DNA from: Candidatus Leptofilum proximum
GTDB taxonomy: Bacteria > Chloroflexota > Anaerolineae > Promineifilales > Promineifilaceae
Length of the DNA: 64,000 nt
Direction of reading: 5' to 3'
Assembly: GCA_016710325.1 (NCBI GenBank)
Contig: JADJXK010000002.1
Location: 5,518,001 to 5,582,000, forward strand
The translations under genes and the position numbers were made by a program. Shown piece after piece: positions 49,146-57,442 of the stretch. The notes under the pieces are model-generated. The model was not told the origin of the DNA. It did not search any database and worked only from the letters and a program-made list of their open reading frames with translations. How positions within the stretch are numbered: position 1 is the stretch's first letter; the number at the start of each line of letters is the position of its first letter.

Positions 49146-50749
49146 ACGACAAAGAGATTCGACAGGCTTTGCAGGAGATTGCCGCTGACAAAGTGGGCAA
49201 AGTTGATTTATGGGCGGAGATTGAGGCCAGGGTGAAACGGCCGTATCGCTTCAATATCTGGCAGTTTGGTGTGCGGTTGGCGGGAACGGCCGTCGTTGTT
49301 TTGGCGCTGATTCTGTTTATAAGCTGGTTGGCTTCTCTTTCGCAAAGTTCGGTGACGGATGACGGCCCTGAAACAACAGTCGAGACGCCGATGAGGTCCA
49401 CTTCATTTACGCTTGACCCTGGCCTGGTTTACCCTGAAGCGCCCGCCACGCTGCCCCGCTATGAAGTCTCCATCGTGCCATCACCGCAGACGCCCGAGGA
49501 AATGCTGGCGTGGGCCACGGCGTTTGGCCAGCCAGACCCCAAGATTTTCCGCGATCCACATAGTTCAGAGCTCCTTTTGTCGGTCGGCAGCGATGGCAGC
49601 AGCCTTAGTTTTTTCAGGGAATATTACTGGATTAACTATTTGTCTAGAGACTGGCGTGATGCCACTCGCGATGATAAGTTGGGAGAAAAGTTTAGTTTTG
49701 CGGAAGGAGCGGCCATTGCAGAATCATTTCTAGCAGAACATGGCCAGCTGCCTGCCGTTTACCATGTGGTTGATCAATTCTTGCCCTTTTTTAGCGCTGA
49801 TCGTAATACAACCCGTATATTCCAGTTCGCCTTTGATCTTAATGGATATCCTGTTTTGCATTCTATAAACTCTCCTGTTGGACCCTCGGTTTCAATCAAC
49901 GCTGCGGGAGAGGTTTTTTCTGCCGGTTTTGCCGAGGCGGAGTTTAAGGAGGTTGATACTGTTCAGTTACGTTCGGCGGAAGAGGTGGTGAATGAGTTTG
50001 TCAACGGCCGTCTCAACCCACTCGCTCAACATTTCCAACCTGCGTTTGATACACAGCCTGGGTATACGACGTACACGCCAGCACTGCCCAAGCATACGCT
50101 CGGTGAGCAAGTCACAGTTTTGGAAACAGACGATACTGACTTCCTGGTGGCTGAAGACGGCTCTGAAGTGCGGGCAACACTCGTTACCAGGCCTGGGGCG
50201 AATTATGAACTGAATACGCCTGATTTGGCCCACATTGCCGGCATCGTAGAAAATGATGACCTGCTGGTGACCGGCACGATTGCGGCGCAAATCACCCCTG
50301 ATACCTGGCGTCTGGACGTTGATTCCTGGGAAATTTTGCGGCAGCAGGTCATTACCTCCGGCTGTGCGATTGGCCCCGTATCCATTGAAGAAAGTGGTGC
50401 CTGGATTGTGGCGGAGTCGGTGATAGGGGAGGTGGTGCGGAACGGCCGATACCAACTCAACAATCTCCCCGCTGAAGTCCAAAATGGCGAGCACATTGAA
50501 GTGTGCGCCGAACCTATTCCCGCCTCCGGCGAATCGCTGCCCTGGTCGGTGCTCTATGCCCCGCCGCGTGATTTGTCGCAAAGTCCCAAAGTTTCAGACA
50601 CCTATGTCATTGAAGAAGTGCGGCTGGTTTATTTCCATGACATGGAAGATCCGGCGCTGGCGCTGGCCCAGCCAGCCTGGATGGTGAGCGGCCATGCCCC
50701 CGGCAGCGCTTCGCGGTTTGTGGCTTACCTGGATGCAGTACAGCGTTAG
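49142..50749 (+). CDS. Single-span membrane protein, probable anti-sigma partner
   Basis: 535 residues, translationally coupled to the sigma factor. A short cytoplasmic segment (1-40, 'IRQALQEIAADKVGKVDLWAE' region) precedes one membrane helix (about 48-66) and a ~465-residue extracytoplasmic part that I cannot assign; it shows a regulatory-looking beta-rich section (about 80-330) and a C-terminal section with several 'V-x-G-T-I' type strands. The layout (ECF sigma, then membrane protein with small cytosolic piece) fits an anti-sigma factor that senses envelope state, but no known anti-sigma domain is obvious. Confidence 0.65.
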   Translation: MNDKEIRQALQEIAADKVGKVDLWAEIEARVKRPYRFNIWQFGVRLAGTAVVVLALILFISWLASLSQSSVTDDGPETTVETPMRSTSFTLDPGLVYPEAPATLPRYEVSIVPSPQTPEEMLAWATAFGQPDPKIFRDPHSSELLLSVGSDGSSLSFFREYYWINYLSRDWRDATRDDKLGEKFSFAEGAAIAESFLAEHGQLPAVYHVVDQFLPFFSADRNTTRIFQFAFDLNGYPVLHSINSPVGPSVSINAAGEVFSAGFAEAEFKEVDTVQLRSAEEVVNEFVNGRLNPLAQHFQPAFDTQPGYTTYTPALPKHTLGEQVTVLETDDTDFLVAEDGSEVRATLVTRPGANYELNTPDLAHIAGIVENDDLLVTGTIAAQITPDTWRLDVDSWEILRQQVITSGCAIGPVSIEESGAWIVAESVIGEVVRNGRYQLNNLPAEVQNGEHIEVCAEPIPASGESLPWSVLYAPPRDLSQSPKVSDTYVIEEVRLVYFHDMEDPALALAQPAWMVSGHAPGSASRFVAYLDAVQR

Positions 50750-50780
50750 CGGCTCTCTGGAGTTTTTGTCTCCGTCTTGT

Positions 50781-53700
50781 CTATTCTTCCAAGAGTTGCC
50801 ACGTGCCCAGCGGTACGGCCGTTTCTCCCCCCACAAATGCCTGCCGTTCCAGGGTAATCGGGTCGTACATGCCCACTGAAAGTTGCACCGTCTGGGCTGG
50901 TGTGTCTTCCGCAATCGTCAGCTCATAACGGTCGATGAGCCGCTCGCCGGGCTGCCAGGAGGTGGTGGGCCGTGTGCCAAACAGCGGTGCATTGTCCTTT
51001 TGGGCCACCAGCTGGCCGTCCACGCCGAGCAGGTGGACAAAGACGGTGAGGTCGGCCGGAAGGGGTTGGTGTGCCTGCCAGACGAGGGTAACGGCCAGCG
51101 TGTCGCCCGGCCTGATGATGAGATCAGCCACAGGACGGCCGTTTACCGTCAGATAATACCCTTCCAGCGTCAGCCAGTCGGCCAAATCCTGGTCCAGCGG
51201 CGTCAGCACTTCAGGCAGGCCGCTGTGGCTGTGGAACGCTTGCAGGCGCAGGCGGCGCAGCGTTACGTCCAGTTCATGCAGCAGGTGATAATCGAGCCAA
51301 CGAGGCACAACGGCCGTAGGGTCCACAATATTATTATTCACCGGCACAAACCAGATGCGATCATAAGTGGCCGCCAGCACCGCCAGCTCTCCTTCAATGG
51401 CGGTATCCGACAGGTCAAATGCTTGCGGCTGCCGAGTCTGAGGCAGCTTCAGGTGCCTCAGATAATAATCAAAGGCCGGGTCTGGTGAATGAAGCAGCAA
51501 AACATCACCCGGCTGCTCGGCCGCCGCAACTGAGGCGGCAACGTCACGATAGCCCACATAACGCTGGTAATCTGCGGGACGGCCGTAATAATGGCTCAGA
51601 CTCAGCAAATTGGCGGCCAGCAGCACGGCCAACCCACCAGCTGCCAGCCAGGCGCGTCGCTGCTGCCATAGGGCCACCACACCAATGGCCACAAGCAGCC
51701 ACCAGCCGGGGGCAATCACCGACATGTAATAATCGTTAAAAATAGAGCGGCGGAAGCGCAGCAGGTAAATCACCCAGGTAGCCCCACCCAGCCAGATGGC
51801 CAGTGACCAGGCCCAGGCGCGCTGCCGTCGATAACACCACAGCCAGCCTGCGACCAGCAGTCCAAGGGCCACCAGCAACACCCAACGTGCCAGGGGCAAA
51901 TCAAAAGCCGCACCAACCGTCAGCTCCTGGCCGATGTTGAGCAGGTGTGTGGCCAGCTCAATCCGCAGCGTCTCCGAGAGATGCCTGGCGGTCAGCTGCG
52001 ACCAGGTGACCAGCGGCCAGGGCAAAAAGAGCAGGGTCGCCACCGCGCCTGCCGTGGCCCAGGCGCGCAGCTTGGGCCACCGCTGCGGCTGAAACCAGAC
52101 ATACACCCCATGCGAAACCAGGGCGAAAATGCCGTAGTAGTGGCCATGCGCCGCCACGGCCGCGGCCAGAGCATACCCTGTCCACAGCCAAAACGACTTT
52201 TGTCGCTGGCAGGCGCGAATAAGCAGGATGCTGGCCAGCACGGTAAAGCAGATGGCCACCGCGTACTGGTTGCGCACATCCTGGGCCAGCCAGATGAGAG
52301 ATTGGGACACGGCCGTAAACAAAGCCGCCAATCCCCCCACGCGCCGCCCACCAACCAGCCGTCCCCACTCGGCCATGAGCGGGATGAGCAGCAGACCAGG
52401 AATGAGTGCTGGTAGGCGCATGACAAACTCACTGGGGCCGGCTACAGCCATCAAGCCATGCAGCAGCAGGTAGTGCAAGGGCGAATGCGGCTCACCGACG
52501 GGAATCAGCTCGGGAATGATTTGGTGGAGCGGCAGACTGGCAAACAGGTAACTAAAGCCTTCATCGCCGCGCAGCTCCTGCGCCGCCGCGCTGAAAACGC
52601 GTACGGCCCAGGCCGCCAGGGTAAGCAGCAGCAGGTAGATGCGCCAGGACCAGTTTGGGCTTATCTGGCGCAAATGCAGCTGGGGGAGCGCAGGACGGGG
52701 CAGGATCAATGGTCGGCGCTGGCCTGCCTTCATTGCCTGAGGTCGGCGCAGGAAAACGGCCGTTCCCAACACCGTCAGCAGGGAAATGGCCAGTCCGACT
52801 GTCACCTGCCAGGGGCGATAGTGCCAGGTAACGGTGTGTGTTCCCGGCGGCAGCCAGACACCCTGGAAGGCATAGTTGGCGGTGAATGGTTTTGCGGCCG
52901 TTCCGTCCACGGCCACCTGCCAGCCAGGCAGGTCCCATTCGCTGAGCACCAACACCCCGGCGGTAGGGGTGGTTACTTGCAGCTGAGTGAATCCAGCGCG
53001 GCGTGTTTGCACAGTTACCTGGGGCTGTTCGGTGGGTGTTGGCCCTGATTCAACAGTTTCGTTTGTCACCACCACCTGCCGGTTAAGGTCGAACTCAGGA
53101 TTGGCCAGGGTGTTGAAGGCAGCGCCGTCGTCTGGCGCGGACAGCACTTCGTAGACCATCCAGGCATATGGCTGGGGAGCGTCCAGCCGGAACAGCATGG
53201 CGTTTTGCGGCTCGCCGGGCACAATCGATTCGGTAATGGGGGTAACGGCCGTTAAGGCCACGCCTGGTTCTGGATCGGCCTGCAAAACGTGGGTGACGTT
53301 AAGCAGCGCCCAGCGCCGGGGCAACGGCAAGTCTTCCAGGTGGGCCAGCTTTTCATACTTCAATGGGCTGATACCACGAATATCGGCCAGATCGTAAATT
53401 TCGCCCAGGTTGCTCCAGAAAATCATCCGCGAGTCGATACGACCCAAGTTGCCTTCGTGGTGCAGCGCTTCTAACCAGGCGGGCTGGGGCCAAAAAACCT
53501 GGGGCGACTGCTGCACCCGGCTGAGGCTGGCATCGGTGGCCAGGTAAAGATCGCCCGCCAGCAGCAGGGCCACCAGCCAGAGCTGAAGGTTGGGCCAGCG
53601 CAGCCTGCTTAGCAGCAGGGTAAAGGCCAGCAGCAAGACAAGGCGCTGCAAGAGGATGGGCAGCCAATCGCGGGAGGTGAGGGAAGGAGCCAGGATGAAG

Positions 53701-54929
53701 CTGACGCCGGTTGCCAATAGGCCTAACAGCAGCACCACGCTCCATTGGCGAACGGCCGTCTGGCGCTCCCCCGCGTGCCATTTTTGCCACACCAGCACGC
53801 CAAATCCGGCCAGCAGCGCCAGGGCAAAGCTAAAAAAGGCCAGCCAGCGCTCCTGGGAACGAAACAGCGCCAGGCCGGGCAGCAGTTTGGTGAGGATGGC
53901 AAAGAGGAAGCCTTTGTCACCCAATGAGAGGATGGCAGCAACAACGGCCGTTCCAGCCCCAAAAGTCGCTTCAGTACCACGCAGCTGGGAACGGCCGTGC
54001 CAGGCCAGCAGCACCAGCAGCAGGGTCCCTGTGCCCACGGTCACTGGCGTCCAAAAGGAGATGGCGCCTGGCAAAAAGAGCTGGAGGAAATCCTCCAGCG
54101 GCAGCCCGCCGGAGACAAAGTTGTAATCAACCACGGCGCGGGAGCTGGCCTGGCTGTAGCTCACAATCGGCAGCCAGGCAGCGGCCGACGTGCCCACCGT
54201 GACGAACCCGCCAGCCAGTCCAACTTTGGCCATCGTCCCCCACGACCAGCCGCGCCGCCAGCCCAGGTAAACGGCGTAGGCCAGGACCAGGTAGATGATT
54301 TGGAGAAAAGTTTGTGGGTGCCCGGCAGTGAAGGACACGCCCAAAACGAGGGCAGATGCCAGCAGTGGACGCAGCTGAACGGCCGTTTCCTGCGCCATGG
54401 CCCGGCGCAGCAGCAGCAAAACCAGGGGCAGCCAGGTAATTGTCTCCAGAATGGCCAGCTGAAGCAGCGGGTATGAAGTGAGGTAGCCGCCCAGGCCAAA
54501 GACGATGGCGCTGATCAGCGCCGCATCCTGTCGCCGCAAAATTTCATAGGCAAACAGGTAGGTGAACAGCCCGGCCAGCCAGAGGTGGAGAATGCCCTCA
54601 AATTCCAGGACATAATACGTGTATCCCCAGGGCAGGGAGCCGAGAACGGTCAGCCAGCGCACGGGGTAAAAAACGGCCGCTTGTGGATCGGCCACAAAGG
54701 GAAAACCACCGTAGCTGCCGGGTGACCACAGCGGCAGGTGTCCGGCGGCTATCTCGCGGGATTGGAACAGGGCAAAGGCATGGAACTGTCCGGAAAAATC
54801 CCCGTTAGGCAGCCGGTCGATGCCCAGCAAGATGGTGCCAAAAGTGAGACCAACCAGACCTGTCCAGAGGAGAAACGGCCGTTTGTGTCGCCGCCAAAAC
54901 TGAACCAGAGAACGCCAAACAAGCTCCAT
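50781..54929 (-). CDS. Giant membrane protein: YfhO-like half fused to PMT/GT39-like glycosyltransferase half
   Basis: 1382 residues with more than 20 predicted membrane helices. Residues 1-~720 resemble YfhO-type bacterial membrane proteins (GT-C fold; 'DRLPNGDFSGQFHAFALFQ', 'PLWSPGSYGGFPFVADPQA') including an extracytoplasmic domain (about 470-700). Residues about 740-1200 look like dolichyl-phosphate-mannose-protein mannosyltransferases (PMT_2/GT39; 'ELRGDEGFSYLFASLPL' with the luminal acidic motif, 'RLPALIPGLLLIPLMAEW'). A C-terminal soluble domain (about 1200-1382) follows. Both halves are usually separate proteins. Likely transfers sugars from a lipid carrier to an exported acceptor. 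Confidence 0.78.
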   Translation of the reverse strand: MELVWRSLVQFWRRHKRPFLLWTGLVGLTFGTILLGIDRLPNGDFSGQFHAFALFQSREIAAGHLPLWSPGSYGGFPFVADPQAAVFYPVRWLTVLGSLPWGYTYYVLEFEGILHLWLAGLFTYLFAYEILRRQDAALISAIVFGLGGYLTSYPLLQLAILETITWLPLVLLLLRRAMAQETAVQLRPLLASALVLGVSFTAGHPQTFLQIIYLVLAYAVYLGWRRGWSWGTMAKVGLAGGFVTVGTSAAAWLPIVSYSQASSRAVVDYNFVSGGLPLEDFLQLFLPGAISFWTPVTVGTGTLLLVLLAWHGRSQLRGTEATFGAGTAVVAAILSLGDKGFLFAILTKLLPGLALFRSQERWLAFFSFALALLAGFGVLVWQKWHAGERQTAVRQWSVVLLLGLLATGVSFILAPSLTSRDWLPILLQRLVLLLAFTLLLSRLRWPNLQLWLVALLLAGDLYLATDASLSRVQQSPQVFWPQPAWLEALHHEGNLGRIDSRMIFWSNLGEIYDLADIRGISPLKYEKLAHLEDLPLPRRWALLNVTHVLQADPEPGVALTAVTPITESIVPGEPQNAMLFRLDAPQPYAWMVYEVLSAPDDGAAFNTLANPEFDLNRQVVVTNETVESGPTPTEQPQVTVQTRRAGFTQLQVTTPTAGVLVLSEWDLPGWQVAVDGTAAKPFTANYAFQGVWLPPGTHTVTWHYRPWQVTVGLAISLLTVLGTAVFLRRPQAMKAGQRRPLILPRPALPQLHLRQISPNWSWRIYLLLLTLAAWAVRVFSAAAQELRGDEGFSYLFASLPLHQIIPELIPVGEPHSPLHYLLLHGLMAVAGPSEFVMRLPALIPGLLLIPLMAEWGRLVGGRRVGGLAALFTAVSQSLIWLAQDVRNQYAVAICFTVLASILLIRACQRQKSFWLWTGYALAAAVAAHGHYYGIFALVSHGVYVWFQPQRWPKLRAWATAGAVATLLFLPWPLVTWSQLTARHLSETLRIELATHLLNIGQELTVGAAFDLPLARWVLLVALGLLVAGWLWCYRRQRAWAWSLAIWLGGATWVIYLLRFRRSIFNDYYMSVIAPGWWLLVAIGVVALWQQRRAWLAAGGLAVLLAANLLSLSHYYGRPADYQRYVGYRDVAASVAAAEQPGDVLLLHSPDPAFDYYLRHLKLPQTRQPQAFDLSDTAIEGELAVLAATYDRIWFVPVNNNIVDPTAVVPRWLDYHLLHELDVTLRRLRLQAFHSHSGLPEVLTPLDQDLADWLTLEGYYLTVNGRPVADLIIRPGDTLAVTLVWQAHQPLPADLTVFVHLLGVDGQLVAQKDNAPLFGTRPTTSWQPGERLIDRYELTIAEDTPAQTVQLSVGMYDPITLERQAFVGGETAVPLGTWQLLEE

Positions 54930-55017
54930 AGCGCCTGATTGTACTCATTTCGGATAGGTGTGACCAGACGGAGCCAGTCAGAAAAAACCTCACGCTTTGG
55001 GGGTATAAAACGCAGCA

Positions 55018-56043
55018 TTAACCGCCCAGGCGGTACATCTCCGCGCCTTTCGCAGGGAGGCGGGTGAAGGAGGTGCGCAGCTCCGAATAGCGGTCGGTGC
55101 GGCGCTGCCATACGCCGCCAATGAGCTCCAGCATCTCTTCATCGCTGGCATTGGCCCGCAGGGGGGTGCGCAAATCGATACCCTGGTGGGCGAAGAGGCA
55201 GGTGTAGTATTCTCCGGCGCTGGAGAGGCGGGCGCGGGTGCAGTCGCCGCAAAACGGCTTGGTGACGGAGGCAATGATGCCAATTTCACCTTCGCCGTCT
55301 ACGTAGCGGTAGCGGTTGGCCACCTCGCCGGGATAGTTAGGCGGCACGGGCTGGATGGGCAATTCGGCATCAATTTTGGCCAGGATTTCGTCGGCCGTTA
55401 CCACGTCGTCCAGCTTCCAGCCGTTCAGGTTGCCCACGTCCATGTACTCGATATAGCGTACGATGTGTCCGGTGCCTTTGAAGTGGCGGGCCAGATCCAC
55501 CAGCGTGTGGTCGTTGATGCCTTTTTTAACCACGCAGTTGATCTTGAGTTTCTTAAACCCGGCGGCCTCGGCCGCGGCCAATCCGTTTAAGACATGGTCC
55601 ACCGTGGAGCGACGGCCGTTTAACTCCTGAAACACTTCATTGTCCAGCGAATCCAAACTAACCGTCAGCCGGTGCAGTCCAGCCTCCTTGAGCGCCTGGG
55701 CCTGCTTGGCCAGGTAGTAACCATTGGTTGTCAGTGCCAGGTCCTCGACGCCGGGCACCTGGGCCAGCCGGGCAATTAGCCCCGGCAGGTTGGGCCGGAT
55801 CAGCGGCTCGCCGCCCGTCAGGCGGAACTTGGTGACGCCCAGTTGGGCAAATAAGCTGGCCAGCCGTACAATTTCATCGTCGCTCAACAGCTGGTCGTTG
55901 GTCAGAAAGTTATAATCGGCGCCGAAAATTTCTGCTGGCATACAGTAGGGGCAGCGAAAGTTGCACTTGTCGATGACAGAAATGCGCAGATCGCGGACAG
56001 GACGCCCGAATTTATCTACAATTTTGGGATTTAAGTGGTTCAT
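55018..56043 (-). CDS. moaA: GTP 3',8-cyclase MoaA
   Basis: 341 residues from ATG 56043, with GAGAGAAGATC upstream; a TTG at 56067 would add eight residues. The radical-SAM cluster 'DKCNFRCPYCMPAE' (CxxxCxxC, about 25-32), the second cluster ligands 'FCGDCTRARLSSAGEYYTCLF' region, and the C-terminal Gly-Gly ('YRLGG'), which is needed for catalysis, are all present. It rearranges GTP to 3',8-cyclo-dihydro-GTP, the first step of molybdopterin synthesis. moaC and others are not in the window. A user enzyme is encoded at 24569. Confidence 0.95.
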   Translation of the reverse strand: MNHLNPKIVDKFGRPVRDLRISVIDKCNFRCPYCMPAEIFGADYNFLTNDQLLSDDEIVRLASLFAQLGVTKFRLTGGEPLIRPNLPGLIARLAQVPGVEDLALTTNGYYLAKQAQALKEAGLHRLTVSLDSLDNEVFQELNGRRSTVDHVLNGLAAAEAAGFKKLKINCVVKKGINDHTLVDLARHFKGTGHIVRYIEYMDVGNLNGWKLDDVVTADEILAKIDAELPIQPVPPNYPGEVANRYRYVDGEGEIGIIASVTKPFCGDCTRARLSSAGEYYTCLFAHQGIDLRTPLRANASDEEMLELIGGVWQRRTDRYSELRTSFTRLPAKGAEMYRLGG

Positions 56044-56218
56044 CTGATCTTCTCTCGGTTGTTGCAATCAGGTTTGGGGCAAATCTACCCCAAAACGGCC
56101 GTAAGTCAATGATTTTTATTAATATTTTCTGTTTTATTAACACCGCCGGGTGGGTTAGCAATTGGTAAACCGTGGGGAAATCATCACTTTTGTGTCCCGC
56201 GCGACGGCCGTTTGCGTG

Positions 56219-56224
56219 TATAAT
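56219..56224 (+). promoter_or_regulatory. Candidate -10 box of the LCP gene
   Basis: A perfect TATAAT lies 58 bp before the TTG start at 56283. An ACGGCCGT motif sits just upstream; no clear -35 box. Confidence 0.4.
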
Positions 56225-56282
56225 GCACCCTGTTTGTCAATGAATGGATTATGTCATCATTTGTATTGATTAGGAGTTTGCT

Positions 56283-57356
56283 TTGCGATCTTCACAACCT
56301 GTTTTACCTGGCTGGCTAACCTATCTGCTCTCCATTGCCTTTGTCTTCTCTGGCATTGCGGTTGTTGTCTTTGCTTATTTTACGTTTCAAGTGATGTTAA
56401 ATCGGCCGTTGAATCCGCTAGAACAGTCGGTAGCGGCCGTGGCGGGCGTTGATTTGTCGCTGGAACAAGTTGGCCCATCCGACGTGCCCACGTTAATACC
56501 GGGGCAGCCCACCCCCACGCTTGTGCCCACCAACGAACCGTGGGAAGGGACCGACCGCGTCAATATTTTGCTGATGGGCATCGACCGCCGTCCGGGCGAG
56601 GCCTTCATCTCGCGAACCGATACCATGATGCTCATCTCACTGGATCCGGTAACCGAATCGGCTTCCATTTTATCAATCCCCCGTGATTTATACGTGTTGA
56701 TTCCCGGTCATGGCCGGGATCGCATCAATACCGCCTTTGTCTATGGCTCGGCAGGCAACAACCCGGTGGGTGGCGCCGCTCTGGCCATGCAGACCGTGGA
56801 GTATAACCTCGGTGTGCCTATCAATCACTACATCCTGGTAGATTTTAGCGCCGTCGTCAATGGCATCGATGCCCTGGGCGGCATTGATGTTTACGTGCCA
56901 ACAGCTATTAACGATCCCACCTATCCCGACATGAATTATGGCTTTGACCCGCTCTTTATCCCGGCTGGCCAGCAGCATTTTGATGGCGCGACGGCCCTGA
57001 AGTACGCTCGTACCCGCCACCAGGACAACGATTTTGGCCGGGCGGCGCGGCAGCAGCAGGTTATCCTGGCAGTGCGCCAGAAGGCGGCGGCGCTGGGCTT
57101 TACCGGCCTCATCGCCCAGGCGGGTACACTTTACCGGCAGGTGGAGAACGGCGTGCGCACCGACCTCAGCCTGGAGCAAATGATTCGCCTGGCCACTGCA
57201 GCTAACAGCATCGATTCCGAAAATATTTACAACGAGGTGTTGGACTACGATTACGTCTCTAGCTATCGTACCGAAGCCGGGGCGGCCGTGCTGATTTTAG
57301 ATAACCAGAAAGCGGCCGTTTTGATTCAAGAGCTGTTCTACAATGATGAGAATTAA
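56283..57356 (+). CDS. LytR-CpsA-Psr (LCP) family protein
   Basis: 357 residues with a TTG start supported by AGGAG at seven bases. One membrane segment (about 15-37) is followed by a spacer and the LCP domain (about 95-280): 'VNILLMGIDRRPGEAFISRTDTM' region, 'SILSIPRDLYVLIPGHGRDRINTA' region with the Arg residues that bind polyprenyl pyrophosphate, and 'GATALKYARTRHQDNDFGRAARQQ' region. LCP enzymes transfer undecaprenyl-linked polymers such as teichoic acid or capsule to peptidoglycan outside the membrane, in keeping with a monoderm wall. Confidence 0.93.
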   Translation: MRSSQPVLPGWLTYLLSIAFVFSGIAVVVFAYFTFQVMLNRPLNPLEQSVAAVAGVDLSLEQVGPSDVPTLIPGQPTPTLVPTNEPWEGTDRVNILLMGIDRRPGEAFISRTDTMMLISLDPVTESASILSIPRDLYVLIPGHGRDRINTAFVYGSAGNNPVGGAALAMQTVEYNLGVPINHYILVDFSAVVNGIDALGGIDVYVPTAINDPTYPDMNYGFDPLFIPAGQQHFDGATALKYARTRHQDNDFGRAARQQQVILAVRQKAAALGFTGLIAQAGTLYRQVENGVRTDLSLEQMIRLATAANSIDSENIYNEVLDYDYVSSYRTEAGAAVLILDNQKAAVLIQELFYNDEN

Positions 57357-57368
57357 TAATAACCAGGG

Positions 57369-57422
57369 AAACGTGAAACGTGAAACGTGATTTTCTCACG
57401 TTTCACGTTTCACGTTTCACGC
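57369..57422. repeat. Intergenic inverted repeat, GTGAAAC heptamer family
   Basis: Three ACGTGAA units face four TTTCACG units with nearly perfect complementarity. It ends 21 bp before the next start codon. Confidence 0.88.
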
Positions 57423-57442
57423 CTTCCCCGAAGAGTTAATTG

